Positions 16,921 through 25,252 are shown, counted from the first letter of the stretch. The stretch: DNA of 64,000 nt from Parafrankia sp041008525 (GCF_041008525.1 NZ_JBFLUG010000023.1:1-64000); one strand, 5' to 3'. The notes: a model not told the origin generated them from the letters alone. Numbers and translations: made by a program.

Positions 16921-18144
16921 ATGGTTCGGCAGTCGGGTGGAATGCGGGCAGCCGCACCGGTGATCGGGTCGGACGCGGCGGCGCTCGCCGTGGCGCGGAG
17001 CTACGCCGAGTCGATCGCCGACAGCGTGATCGAGCGGGACAGGTCCGGTGCCGTGCCGGCGGCGGCCCTGGCCGCTCTGGACGGCAGCGGCCTGCTGGGG
17101 GTCACCGTGCCGGCGGAGCACGGCGGGCCGGACGTCTCACCGGTCACCCTGGCCGAGGTCGTCCGCATCATCGCCGCGGTCGACCCGGCCATCGCCCAGA
17201 CACCGCAGGCCCACTTCCTGTTCGTGGACGTCCTCGCCGTGTGGGGGAGTGACGACCAGCGGCAGCGGCTGTTCGCCGACGTCCTCGCCGGTGCCCGGAT
17301 CGGCAACGCGCTGGCGGAGCGCGGCGGCCGGCACGCGCAGGACCTGCGCACCCGGCTGCGCGCCGACGGCGCGGGACTGCGCCTCGACGGGACGAAGTAC
17401 TACTGCACCGGGTCGGTCACCGCCCGCTGGATCGCGGTCAGCGCCCTGGACGAATCGGATCGTCTCGTCGTCGCGTTCGTCGAGCGGGACGCCCCCGGCG
17501 TCGATGTGGACACCGACTGGGACGTGATGGGGCAGCGTGCCACGGTGAGCGGCACGACGACGCTGCGGGCCGCCCCCGTCGACCCGGCGCTCGTCGTGCC
17601 CTACCACCGCGCTTTCGAGGTCCCGCAGCAGCTGGGCGCCCGGGCCCAGCTGGTGCACGCCGCCATCCAGGTGGGCATCGCCGGTGGCGCGCTGCGCGAC
17701 GCGACGGAGTTCGTGCGCATTCGCGCACGGCCGTTCTTCGAGGCGGCGCGCGGCGGGTGGGCCGACTCGGCCGGCCAGGACCCGCACACCATCCTGCGCC
17801 ACGGCCGGCTCGTCACCCGGGTCCGCGCCGCCGAACAGCTCCTGCGCTGGGCCGCCGGTGAACTCCAGGACGTCGGGAGGCACCCGGCGGACGCCGACCA
17901 GGCCGCCCGCGGCTCCCTCGCCGTGGCCCAGGCGAAGGCGTTCGCCTGCGACATCGCCACCGAGGTGGCCAGTGACCTGTTCGCCCTCACCGGCGCCAGC
18001 GCCGCCGACGAACGCCACGATCTCAGCCGGCACTGGCGTAACGCCCGCACCCACGCCAGCCACGACCCCGTCGACTGGAAATACCATCACATCGGCAATC
18101 ACGTGCTCAACGGCGTGCTCCCACCCAACCACGGTCAGCTCTGA
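16921..18144 (+). CDS. SfnB/DszC-family acyl-CoA-dehydrogenase-like oxidoreductase
   Basis: A 407-residue flavoprotein of the acyl-CoA dehydrogenase fold. The N-terminal pattern LDGSGLLGVTVPAEHGGPDV then VTLAEVVRIIAAVDPAIAQ and PQAHFLFVD matches SfnB-type sulfur-acquisition enzymes, reduced-flavin-dependent relatives of DszC. The C-terminal helical domain ends in HASHDPVDWKYHHIGNHVLN. These enzymes need a separate flavin reductase; none is adjacent, though one of that family is encoded at 57106. The ATG at 16921 is chosen on homology; an in-frame ATG at 16942 is an alternative. Confidence 0.85.
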   Translation: MVRQSGGMRAAAPVIGSDAAALAVARSYAESIADSVIERDRSGAVPAAALAALDGSGLLGVTVPAEHGGPDVSPVTLAEVVRIIAAVDPAIAQTPQAHFLFVDVLAVWGSDDQRQRLFADVLAGARIGNALAERGGRHAQDLRTRLRADGAGLRLDGTKYYCTGSVTARWIAVSALDESDRLVVAFVERDAPGVDVDTDWDVMGQRATVSGTTTLRAAPVDPALVVPYHRAFEVPQQLGARAQLVHAAIQVGIAGGALRDATEFVRIRARPFFEAARGGWADSAGQDPHTILRHGRLVTRVRAAEQLLRWAAGELQDVGRHPADADQAARGSLAVAQAKAFACDIATEVASDLFALTGASAADERHDLSRHWRNARTHASHDPVDWKYHHIGNHVLNGVLPPNHGQL

Positions 18145-18270
18145 GCGGACCGGCCCTGCGGACGGCTGAACAGCCCCGGCCTCCCAACGACGCGGCCAGG
18201 CTCTCCGGCGCGGCCGCCGGTCCGGCCAGCGGCTCGGCGTTGGCCCTACCGACCGGCAACCGGGGAGACC

Positions 18271-18594
18271 GTGCCTCACCTTCGGGCCCGCATCATCGAC
18301 GGCATCGACCGGCTCGAGCAGATCGCGCGTGCCGTTCCCGGGCCGTCCATCTGGAACGCCCGACAGGTCGCCGGTATGACGGGGGTCGCGCTCCCGGCCG
18401 CCGAGCACGTCGCCCGGTGGAACCCGGCCGCCGTGCTCGCGTTCTGCGCCGGCCTGCGGGAGATCACCGAGCTGCACGGCTACCGGCACGACTGCGAGGG
18501 CGACAACGGGCCCTGGAGCGTCCCCGACGGCCAGGTCTGCGCCACCCTGCGCGCCACCGCGCGGATGCTCGGCATCGACCCGGACCAGCACTGA
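18271..18594 (+). CDS. DUF6221-like small protein
   Basis: 107 residues from a GTG with GGGGAG 4 bases upstream. The pattern AEHVARWNPAAVLAFCAGLR, a helical middle with HGYRHDC, and the ending CATLRATARMLGIDPDQH resembles the actinobacterial DUF6221 family, usually of phage or accessory context and unknown function. It has no membrane segment. It stands alone between two longer genes. Assignment is from memory of the family's shape. Confidence 0.65.
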   Translation: MPHLRARIIDGIDRLEQIARAVPGPSIWNARQVAGMTGVALPAAEHVARWNPAAVLAFCAGLREITELHGYRHDCEGDNGPWSVPDGQVCATLRATARMLGIDPDQH

Positions 18595-18631
18595 GGCAGT
18601 CCGGAGCTGACCCGGTCCGCTGCTGCCGGCG

Positions 18632-18690
18632 TCCGCTGCCGCCCGCGTCCGATGCTGCCGGAGTCCGCTGCGGCCCGCGTCCGATGCCGG
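18632..18690. repeat. imperfect 32-bp tandem repeat between genes
   Basis: Two copies with few mismatches, each built on tccgctgc-g-cccgcgtccgatgc, with a partial copy just before. It lies between the DUF6221-like gene and the serine hydrolase. There are no spacers, so this is not CRISPR-like. It may be a slippage product or part of a terminator/promoter region. Confidence 0.55.
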
Positions 18691-18758
18691 CCCGCGTCCG
18701 GTGGCGGGTGCGGCGGAAAGCAGTGGCAGCTGTCGGCCGATGAGAAGATCCTGCGGGG

Positions 18759-20228
18759 ATGGTCAGCGAGCCGGCGATGACGGTGTTTCCTGAGGAGCTT
18801 CTGCCGGGCACCCGCCGGGCGCTGCTGCACCGGCTGGCCGTCGGGCAGGCGGAGGGGCGCACGCCTTCGCTGGTCGGCGCCGTCGTACGGGCCGGAGAGC
18901 TGGTCTGGACTGACGGCAGGAGCATGATCGACGGGCACAGCCCCGACGCCGACGTCCAGTACCGGATCGGTTCGATCACCAAGACCTTCGTCGCGGTGCA
19001 GGTCATGCGCCTGCGTGACGAGGGCGCGCTGGACCTGGCCGACCCGCTGGAGCGTCACCTGCCCGCCGCCACCACCACTGCCACCGCCACCACCACTGCC
19101 ACCGCCACCACTACGGCCGGAGCAGAGGCCGGGACGGGTGCCGGGGTCGGGTCGCTGACGATCGCCCAGCTGCTCGGCCACACCTCGGGTCTCGCGTCCG
19201 AGCCGCCCGGGCCGTGGTGGGAACGCACCCCCGGCACGCTGCGGCCACAGCTCGGTGACGTGTTCGGCGCGCCGGTGGTGCGCCATCCGGCGGGCCGCCG
19301 GTTCCATTACTCGAACCCTGGCTTCGCGCTGCTCGGCGCACTGGTGAGCCGGCTGCGCGGGCAGCCATGGGGTGAGGTGCTGCACCAGGAGCTGCTGGCG
19401 CCGCTCGGCCTCACCCGGACCACACTGACCCCGAAGCCCCCGCACGCCGGGGGCTTCGCCGTCCACCCGTGGGCGGATGTGATGCTGCCCGAGCCGTTGG
19501 AGGACACCGGCGTGATGGCGCCGGCGGGCCAGCTCTGGTCGACCGCCGCCGACCTCTCCCGTTGGGCCGCGTTCCTGGCCCGCGGCGCCGACGGCGTCCT
19601 GAGCGCCGACACCCTCGCCGAGATGCGCCAGCCCTCGTCCGGCCCGGACGGGGCGGACGACTGGACCACCGGTTACGGGCTCGGCCTGCACCTGCGACGC
19701 CAGGACGGCCAGGTCCTGTACGGCCACGACGGTTCCATGCCGGGCTTCCTGGCCAGCCTGCTGGTGAGCCCGCGGGACGACCTCGCCGCCGTCGTCCTCG
19801 CGAACGTGACCGCCGGCCCGGAGGTCGAGCTGATCGCCGCGGATCTGATCCGGATCGTCGCCGAGCACGAACCGCGGATCCCGGAGCCCTGGCGACCACT
19901 CGCGGCGGCTGATCCCGAGCTTCTCGCGCTCACCGGCCTGTGGCACTGGGGGCCGGCGCCACACCTGCTGCACCTGCGCGCTGACCGTGGACTCGAGCTC
20001 GTACCCCAGGGCGAGACTGGCCGTGGCGCCCGCTTCCGCGCCGAACCGGACGGCACCTGGACCGGGCTGGACGACTACTACGCGGGCGAGACGCTGCGCG
20101 TCGTCCGGGCGCCGGACGGCACCGCCTCCCAGCTGGACATCGGCACCTTCGTCTTCACCCGCGCGCCCTACGACCCAGCCTCGGGCATCCCCGGCGGGGT
20201 GGAGCCGGGCGGCTGGCAGACGTACTGA
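18759..20228 (+). CDS. beta-lactamase-fold serine hydrolase
   Basis: 489 residues with the class C beta-lactamase / penicillin-binding fold: nucleophile Ser and Lys in GSITKTF (SxxK), YSNPGF as the Tyr motif and GHDGSMPG as the KTG-equivalent. No signal peptide is seen, so it is likely a cytoplasmic esterase, peptidase or amidase rather than a resistance enzyme. A Thr/Ala insert (about residues 104-130) from an 18-bp DNA repeat interrupts the fold before LTIAQLLGHTSG. An about 100-residue C-terminal beta domain follows. The first ATG at 18759 or one 18 bases later may be used. Confidence 0.88.
   Translation: MVSEPAMTVFPEELLPGTRRALLHRLAVGQAEGRTPSLVGAVVRAGELVWTDGRSMIDGHSPDADVQYRIGSITKTFVAVQVMRLRDEGALDLADPLERHLPAATTTATATTTATATTTAGAEAGTGAGVGSLTIAQLLGHTSGLASEPPGPWWERTPGTLRPQLGDVFGAPVVRHPAGRRFHYSNPGFALLGALVSRLRGQPWGEVLHQELLAPLGLTRTTLTPKPPHAGGFAVHPWADVMLPEPLEDTGVMAPAGQLWSTAADLSRWAAFLARGADGVLSADTLAEMRQPSSGPDGADDWTTGYGLGLHLRRQDGQVLYGHDGSMPGFLASLLVSPRDDLAAVVLANVTAGPEVELIAADLIRIVAEHEPRIPEPWRPLAAADPELLALTGLWHWGPAPHLLHLRADRGLELVPQGETGRGARFRAEPDGTWTGLDDYYAGETLRVVRAPDGTASQLDIGTFVFTRAPYDPASGIPGGVEPGGWQTY
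19068..19114. repeat. 18-bp coding repeat in the serine hydrolase
   Basis: Two and a half perfect copies of gccaccaccactgccacc encode the Thr/Ala insert. The unit is a multiple of three, so expansion or contraction keeps frame. Confidence 0.85.
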
Positions 20229-20258
20229 CACGCGGGCTCCACCCCTCCGTGGTGTCAG
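20225..20258. terminator. short inverted repeat spanning two convergent stop codons
   Basis: Seven-base arms ctgacac and gtgtcag each contain a stop codon: the serine hydrolase TGA (20226-20228) and, on the other strand, that of the small membrane protein (20255-20257). The 20-base loop makes it a weak bidirectional terminator at best. Confidence 0.35.
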
Positions 20259-20440
20259 GCGCGGCGACGGACCAGCGATCCGATGCCTCCGCCGAACAGA
20301 CCGATCGCACCGAGCAGGATCCCGAAGACCCCGAAGGTGGTCGGCGTGTCCCAGGAAATGGCGGTGGTGAAAGCAAGCAGAACTCCGATCACGATAAGCG
20401 TGATCGCGGCAAGGGCACCAACTACACCCAGATCATTCAT
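20255..20440 (-). CDS. small two-helix membrane protein
   Basis: 61 residues that are almost all membrane: helix 1 ALAAITLIVIGVLLAFTTAI, a short turn (SWDTPTT), and helix 2 FGVFGILLGAIGLFGGGIG, ending in RRRA. No family is recognised. The ribosome binding site is weak. It converges with the serine hydrolase, the two stops being 26 bases apart. Adjacent small stress-type genes (CsbD, GlsB) suggest an envelope-stress neighbourhood, by position only. Confidence 0.7.
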   Translation of the reverse strand: MNDLGVVGALAAITLIVIGVLLAFTTAISWDTPTTFGVFGILLGAIGLFGGGIGSLVRRRA

Positions 20441-20630
20441 GTCGACGATCTACCCCGCAAACGCGGGTCATAACAACCAGAATCCGAGCCGGGCCGGCTG
20501 GCTTCGCCCGCCTTCAGTCGCGCTGCCGTGCCCCCGCGCCGCTGTTTCGGCCTGCGCGGGTGACCGTGCCGAGGCCGGGTATGCCGCACAGCGTCCGCAC
20601 CCCCGTGGGTACCCGAAGGAGGAGTTTCCG

Positions 20631-20801
20631 ATGAGCATGGTCGACAAAGCGAGGAATGCCCTGAAACGCTTCACGGGGCGCAGCAGGCGAACCGCGGGCC
20701 GGGTCAGCGGCGACCGGGAGATGGAAGCCCGGGGCGCCGCGGAGAAGATCGGCGGAGACGTGAAGCAGGCGGGCGAGAACCTCAAGAGCACCAGGCGCTG
20801 A
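20631..20801 (+). CDS. CsbD-like stress protein
   Basis: A 56-residue, highly charged protein with the CsbD-like pattern: MVDKARNALKRFTG at the start and EARGAAEKIGGDVKQAGENL near the end. CsbD proteins are abundant under general stress in many bacteria; molecular function is unknown. The start is firm: AAGGAGGAG lies 7 bases before the ATG. It is followed by two strong hairpins that separate it from the convergent GlsB-type gene. Confidence 0.82.
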   Translation: MSMVDKARNALKRFTGRSRRTAGRVSGDREMEARGAAEKIGGDVKQAGENLKSTRR

Positions 20802-20824
20802 CCAGAACGACGAAGCTTCGCCAA

Positions 20825-20864
20825 GGGGCGGCGGCACCCGGCAGTTGCCGGGCGCCGCCGCCCC
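20825..20864. terminator. strong hairpin terminator after the CsbD-like gene
   Basis: Outer arms of 11 bases (ggggcggcggc / gccgccgcccc), one a/c mismatch, then inner arms of 7 bases (cccggca / tgccggg) and a 2-base loop. A short cttctcc follows. It lies 24 bases after the CsbD stop and is symmetric enough to work in both directions. Confidence 0.75.
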
Positions 20865-20909
20865 TTCTCCTACGCCGCCACCACCGTCGTCCGTCTCCCG
20901 CGGCGCTGC

Positions 20910-20959
20910 GCAACGCGAGAAGCCGACCAGCCCGTGGACTGGTCGGCTTCTCGCGTTGC
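20910..20959. terminator. 21-bp perfect hairpin between convergent genes
   Basis: Arms of 21 bases (20910-20930 and 20939-20959; core gcgagaagccgaccag) with an 8-base loop. It lies 41 bases past the GlsB-type stop on the minus strand, and on the plus strand follows the first hairpin. The A-T content at mid-stem and the length make it a likely bidirectional terminator. Confidence 0.78.
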
Positions 20960-20999
20960 GGCGTGCCGCGCGGGGCGAGGAGCTGGTGCCCCGGTCGGG

Positions 21000-21290
21000 T
21001 CAGTGCCGAGCGTGGGTGCGGCTGTGGCCGCGGCTCTGCACCGCACGCCAGATCAGGAGAGCGGCGATCGCGCCGATGATGGAACCGATGATCCCGGACG
21101 GCTGCAGCGCGCCCTCGCTGAGGTCATGACCGAAGAGAACATAGCCGAGCAGGCCGCCGATGAAAGAACCGACGACACCCAGAAGAATGGTTGCCGGAAT
21201 GCTCATCGGGTCACGGCCCGGCACGACCAGCCGCGCCACCGCGCCTGCGATGAGACCGAGAACAATCATGCTGACAATGAACCAGAGCAC
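21000..21290 (-). CDS. GlsB/YeaQ/YmgE-family membrane protein
   Basis: About 96 residues with three membrane helices and the family's glycine-rich signature: WFIVSMIVLGLIAGAVARLV, PGRDPMSIPATILLGVVGSF and GALQPSGIIGSIIGAIAALL. These transglycosylase-associated / stress-response proteins are of unknown mechanism. The GTG at 21290 (AAGGTGG 5 bases upstream) is chosen because the preceding in-frame residues have no family match. Convergent with the CsbD-like gene. Confidence 0.88.
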   Translation of the reverse strand: MLWFIVSMIVLGLIAGAVARLVVPGRDPMSIPATILLGVVGSFIGGLLGYVLFGHDLSEGALQPSGIIGSIIGAIAALLIWRAVQSRGHSRTHARH

Positions 21291-21596
21291 GTTGACCACC
21301 TTCGTCGTGAGGAAAAAATCCGCGTCCGGGCCTCTGTGGCACACCTCGGTATCGAGAATGTGCTCTCCGGATGTTTCTCGACTGTCGGTGCTTTCGCCCC
21401 GCGCCGCTGATCCACGAGTACCCGGGCCACCGGGCAACAAACCTTTTCTCTTCCGGGTGGCTTCGCCACCCGCGACACGCGTCGCTTTCGGTGCAGGTGA
21501 GCGGACTGCCCGTGGTCGGGCGGCCCCTTCGGGCAGACCCGGTCCCGCTGGCCCCATCGGCCCGGAGCCCGCGTTCCAGAGCCCGAGGTCCGGAGG
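21291..21596. other. 306-base gap with one small hairpin
   Basis: No gene is supported. It must contain the promoter of the GlsB-type gene and the end of the Septum_form-type transcript, both on the minus strand. The hairpin at 21454-21472 is listed separately. Confidence 0.5.
21454..21472. terminator. hairpin downstream of the Septum_form-type gene
   Basis: Eight-base arms cgggtggc / gccacccg around ttc, 125 bases past that gene's stop on the minus strand. No U-run follows, so termination is tentative. Confidence 0.4.
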
Positions 21597-22316
21597 TCAG
21601 CCGGCCGGAGCCGCCGTCAGGCCGGTGACCAGCGCGGGTGTGCCCGCATCGCCGGCGAAGCCGATCTGCTCGTCGACCCGTGCCTGGTCGTCGATCCGCG
21701 CCTGGCCGGCACCTCGGGCCCCACCCTCGAACAACCGGAAAACGCGGGCGTCCCCCACAGAATCGCTCGAGACGATGCCGCAGGTCATCAATCGTTCGCC
21801 GCGGTCCCAGCCCAGTTCCTCGGGGTGGATCCCGCCGGCGGCGAAGCGTCCGTAGGGGTCGAGTGGGTAGCCGAGGTAGGCGCGGATGATGTCCGGGCAG
21901 GACCGATGGATGATCTCGCCCCACTGGTCGGGGGTGGGGTAGAGGTCGGAGATCGGGTGGTCGGCGAACAGTGAGGCCCGACCGGCCGCCTCGAACAGAT
22001 GCGGGCCCGCGCACGGGACGTCGTCCACATCGGACATGGTCTTGTCCTGGTCCCAGGAGTAGCAGTGCCCGGTCAGCAAGTCGACGTTCAGGAGCTCGAC
22101 GGACGGGTCCGTGGACGTCGTCGGCGACGGGGTGACGGTGTCACCTCCGGCCGCCGCGTTCCCGCCCGCCGGGTCCCTGGCCGCGGAGTCGTCGGAGTGG
22201 AGGGCGACCAGTCCCCAGATCACCGCCCCGAGAAGAACGACGTTGATCGCGATGGTGACGGCGTGGTCGCGCCAGCCTGTCCGCCATCTGCCGCCGCGAT
22301 TGCTGATTCCGGGCAC
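21597..22316 (-). CDS. membrane-anchored Septum_form-type protein
   Basis: 239 residues. A basic N-terminus and one membrane helix (VTIAINVVLLGAVIWGLVAL, about 20-39) anchor a Ser/Thr/Pro linker and an extracytoplasmic domain. The domain has paired cysteines and family-like motifs: TGHCYSWD, VPCAGPHLFEAAGR, a Pro/Trp-rich YPTPDQWGEII with RSCPDIIRAYLG, and RGERLMTCGIV. This is the actinobacterial septum-formation family; a direct role in division is not proven here. No operon partner is obvious. Confidence 0.8.
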   Translation of the reverse strand: MPGISNRGGRWRTGWRDHAVTIAINVVLLGAVIWGLVALHSDDSAARDPAGGNAAAGGDTVTPSPTTSTDPSVELLNVDLLTGHCYSWDQDKTMSDVDDVPCAGPHLFEAAGRASLFADHPISDLYPTPDQWGEIIHRSCPDIIRAYLGYPLDPYGRFAAGGIHPEELGWDRGERLMTCGIVSSDSVGDARVFRLFEGGARGAGQARIDDQARVDEQIGFAGDAGTPALVTGLTAAPAG

Positions 22317-22450
22317 GCCGGCTTCTCCCTGGGCCAGAGGATCGGGGCACGTCGCGACGGATCGCGGACGGCCGCGACGGCCGAAGCTGTTCGGATCAAT
22401 GTGCGCTCAACGCGGTGATCTGACTACCTTCCGCCGTGCAGCCGACCATG

Positions 22451-23554
22451 CTAGGGCAGGCTGCGAAGAAGTTCTCGGCTGGGGCCGGCCTCATGCCCCG
22501 GCACCTGACTCCCGGTCCGGCGTCTGCGCCGGACCGGTGCCGCGCGGTTGACGAGCTCGCGGATGCGGGCGCTGACGGCGTTCGGGCGTTCGAGGATCAC
22601 CGCGTGCCCGGCGCCGGCCTCCACCGAGAGCTCGGCCTGGGGCAGGGCTTCCGCGAGTGTCCGGCTGTGTTCCAAGGGGGTCATGACATCGGCGTCGCCG
22701 ACGAGCAGCAGGGTCGGGACGTCGCGCAGCACACCCGCCGCCGCCAGCCGGTCGTGGTCGAGCAGGGTGTGCAGGAAGGCGCCGACCACGGGGATCGGCG
22801 TATCCGCGATCATCGCCTCGAGTCGTCCGACCACCGCGTCCGGCACCCGGGTCGTGCCGAAGCCGAGCCGCCGGGTCAGGGCCTTCGACACCGAGCTGCC
22901 CCGCAACCTGGTCCGTTCGAGCAGCGGCGGTGAGTGCCGCATCGCGACAGCCACCCCGGGCAGCGCGCGGCGCACCGCGTTGGCAACCGCGGCGGGCAGT
23001 CCGAGAAGCGACCGGGCGAGCCCGCCCGCGCTGGTGGACAGCAGGGCCACGGCGACGACGCGGTCATCGAACAGTTCCGGGTGTGCCTCCGCCAGCCCGA
23101 GGATGGCCATCCCGCCCATCGAATGCCCGACGAGCACGATCGGGCCGGTGGGCACCCGGTCCTCGATGACGCGGCGCAGGTCGTCGGCGAGCTGGGTGAT
23201 GGTGCAGTGCCCGGCGTCGGACGGTCCTGACCGTCCATGGGCGCGCTGGTCGTAGCAGACCGTCCGCCCCAGGTCGGCGAGGTTGCGGCGCTGGAAGGAC
23301 CAGGCGTCCGCGGTCATGCAGAAGCCGTGCACGAAGACCAGGGTCAACTCCGCGTCGTCGGGCCCGGACTCCTCGACATGAAGAGGGACGCCGTCCGAGG
23401 CGGTCAGCGTCGTCACCCGCGGTGCCCGTGCCCGCGGTGCCTGCACGGCGGGGATTGACGGCTTCCCCCGTCCCCGCGCGTGGCCTGGTCGCGGTTTCCC
23501 AGTGACGTACCGCGCCCGCGCCGGGGTGGCGGGCCCGCGTGCAGCCCGGGTCAT
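22451..23554 (-). CDS. alpha/beta hydrolase
   Basis: About 367 residues. An Arg/Pro-rich N-terminus of about 50 residues precedes the hydrolase fold: oxyanion HG in LVFVHGFCMTADAW, nucleophile Ser in VGHSMGGM (GxSxG), Asp in LLLVGDADVMTPLEHS and His in GAGHAVILERP. Substrate unknown; esterase or haloperoxidase-like types are possible. The ATG at 23554 has AGGTGGGA upstream; a GTG at 23563 is the alternative. The C-terminus is Arg-rich. Isolated, not in an operon. Confidence 0.9.
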   Translation of the reverse strand: MTRAARGPATPARARYVTGKPRPGHARGRGKPSIPAVQAPRARAPRVTTLTASDGVPLHVEESGPDDAELTLVFVHGFCMTADAWSFQRRNLADLGRTVCYDQRAHGRSGPSDAGHCTITQLADDLRRVIEDRVPTGPIVLVGHSMGGMAILGLAEAHPELFDDRVVAVALLSTSAGGLARSLLGLPAAVANAVRRALPGVAVAMRHSPPLLERTRLRGSSVSKALTRRLGFGTTRVPDAVVGRLEAMIADTPIPVVGAFLHTLLDHDRLAAAGVLRDVPTLLLVGDADVMTPLEHSRTLAEALPQAELSVEAGAGHAVILERPNAVSARIRELVNRAAPVRRRRRTGSQVPGHEAGPSRELLRSLP

Positions 23555-23720
23555 CAGTCCCACCTCGCCCTCTCCATCAGCTGGACAGGCTCCGCCAGCT
23601 GAACGGGAAGGACCTGCCCCTGACAGGGGGTGATAACCGGTTATGCCGCCCGAAAGCCGGGCCGCCGTGGGTGGGACGCTGGCGGCCCGGCCCGGCCCCG
23701 CCCAGCGGGGCGTGGCGGGT

Positions 23721-23921
23721 TCAGTTCAGGGACGGGCTGGTGCTGGCCGGCGCGTCCTTCTCGCTGCGGGGGAGGCCGGCGTCGGCTCGTTCCTTCGCGG
23801 TGCGGCGGGCGAGGACGTCATCGTCCAGTGGTCCGCTGATGCCGCCGTGCCGGGCCGGGTCACGCCACCCGGCGGCGACTCGCGCCGCGGTGTCCGCCGG
23901 TCGACGGCTGTCGTTTCCCAT
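23721..23921 (-). CDS. small hydrophilic hypothetical protein
   Basis: 66 residues, no cysteines or membrane segment, charged and probably disordered: HGGISGPLDDDVLARRTAKE and DAGLPRSEKDAPAS. The ATG at 23921 is supported by AGAGGAG 7 bases upstream. I recognise no family. It diverges from the DUF4235 gene. Real translation is likely from the ribosome binding site and codon bias, but function is unknown. Confidence 0.55.
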   Translation of the reverse strand: MGNDSRRPADTAARVAAGWRDPARHGGISGPLDDDVLARRTAKERADAGLPRSEKDAPASTSPSLN

Positions 23922-24185
23922 CAGCTCGCTCCTCTCGCGGCCGTCCGCCCGGAGACAGCGCCGGCGCTGTGGCCGGCGGGCGGCGGTAGGCACGCAGATT
24001 CCCGCCCGTTCCGCGCCAAAACGAGCGGCGGATCGATGGTGCCGGTAGTGGACAGCGGCGGCGGGAAGCGGTGAAACCTGGATTTACGCGGCCTCGCGGG
24101 GGGATACCCGTCCGAACATGGCACCGGCGTTCAAGCGGCGACGAAGCGTGTCGACGACGGTTGTCACCTTTCGTAGGAGGAGCGC

Positions 24186-24458
24186 GTGAGCAAGAGCGCG
24201 AAGATCGCGTACAAGCCGATCGGCCTGCTCGGCGGCCTGCTGGCCGGAACCGTCTCCGGCATGGTCGTGACGCGGGTCTGGGTGGCCGCCGCCGGCGAGG
24301 ACGAGACGCCCTCGGCGCTGCGTGCGGACTACAACTTCGGCAAGGTCGTGGCCGCCGCCGCGCTGCAGGGCGCCGTCTTCGCCGCCACGAAGACCGCGTT
24401 CGAGCGTGCGGGTGCCGTCGGCTTTCACCGTCTCACCGGTGCCTGGCCCGGAGACTGA
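24186..24458 (+). CDS. DUF4235 membrane protein
   Basis: 90 residues matching DUF4235: AYKPIGLLGGLLAGTVSGMV, then VVAAAALQGAVFAATKTAFE and the closing RLTGAWPGD. Two hydrophobic segments suggest a small membrane protein; function unknown. GTG start with TAGGAGGAG 6 bases upstream. After the TGA stop the same frame stays open for 23 more codons with 22 of 23 third positions G or C, see findings. Often found near stress genes. Confidence 0.88.
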   Translation: MSKSAKIAYKPIGLLGGLLAGTVSGMVVTRVWVAAAGEDETPSALRADYNFGKVVAAAALQGAVFAATKTAFERAGAVGFHRLTGAWPGD

Positions 24459-24605
24459 TCGGAGCAGCTGTCGAACTACTACAGCGGGCAGGTGCTCACC
24501 CCCGTCGGTGGCGAGGCCAGGCCGGGCTGAGCCGGTGCGCCCCGCCGACGTCGCCCGGTCGGCAGGTGGCGCTCCCTGGCGTCAGGTCAGGTCTTCACCG
24601 TGGTG

Positions 24606-25208
24606 TCAGGTCTGCGTGGCGGCGTCCACGATGGTCTGCAGGGCGGGTGCGCACCGATGGACGATCGCGTCGGGGGTCATCGAGGCGATCGGTTCCAGCT
24701 CCAGGACGTAGCGGCTGAGGATCAGGCCGGCCACCTGCGAGCTGAAGGCGGCGGCGTGTTCCGGGCCGTCCGGCCCGCCGAACCGGGCGGTCAGGCGGTC
24801 GATGAGCTCCCGCCCCACCGCCTCCCGGACGAGGCGGGTCAGTGCCGGGTCCGTCATCGCCGTCGTCAGCATCGTGCGCAGCGGCGGCCCCGAGGTCGGG
24901 TCGTCCCAGACGCCCAGCATCCCGCGCAGCACGCGCTCCGCCAGCCCGTCGCTCTCCCCCGCGAGCAGGGGATCGAGGACGTCCGCCGGGTTGACGGCGA
25001 GGGACATCGATGCGGCGAACAGGCCCTGCTTGGAGCCGAAGAAGTAGCTCGGCAGGGCGCCGTCGACGCCGGCGGCGGCCGCCACTGAGCGAAGCGTCAC
25101 CGCCTGGTATCCGTCTGTGAGGAACCGTTCGCGGGCCGCGGTCAGGATCCGTTCGCGCGTGTCCGAGCCGCCCGGGCGGCGCCCTCGGCCCACAGTCTTA
25201 TTCTGCAC
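24606..25208 (-). CDS. TetR-family repressor, likely leaderless
   Basis: 200 residues: TetR DNA-binding domain (ILTAARERFLTDGYQAVTLR, AAGVDGALPSYFFGSKQGLF) and a helical ligand-binding region of the type paired with drug efflux genes. It diverges from an MFS exporter and probably represses it and itself. The GTG at 25208 has no ribosome binding site; instead TAGAAT (25215-25220, minus strand) lies 6 bases upstream, the spacing expected of a leaderless mRNA. The start codon falls inside a candidate operator. Confidence 0.88.
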   Translation of the reverse strand: MQNKTVGRGRRPGGSDTRERILTAARERFLTDGYQAVTLRSVAAAAGVDGALPSYFFGSKQGLFAASMSLAVNPADVLDPLLAGESDGLAERVLRGMLGVWDDPTSGPPLRTMLTTAMTDPALTRLVREAVGRELIDRLTARFGGPDGPEHAAAFSSQVAGLILSRYVLELEPIASMTPDAIVHRCAPALQTIVDAATQT

Positions 25209-25252
25209 TGTTGAATTCTAGCCGGACGTCTGTCACAGTCATAATTCAGCGG
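25208..25252. promoter_or_regulatory. candidate TetR operator and divergent promoter
   Basis: Ten-base arms ctgttgaatt (25208-25217) and aattcagcgg (25243-25252) match at 8 of 10 positions as an inverted repeat around a 25-base centre. The region overlaps the repressor's -10 TAGAAT and start codon, and precedes the MFS gene. The arm spacing is wide for one TetR dimer, so two half-occupied sites are possible. Confidence 0.45.

Noticed and set aside
18632..18690. Possible CRISPR-like array
   Set aside because: The two to three copies are tandem with no spacers of consistent length; it is a simple repeat.
18480..20231. Long minus-strand open frame opposite the serine hydrolase
   Set aside because: The plus strand carries SxxK and other motifs in the correct frame; the antisense frame is low-complexity Gly/Arg/Gln.
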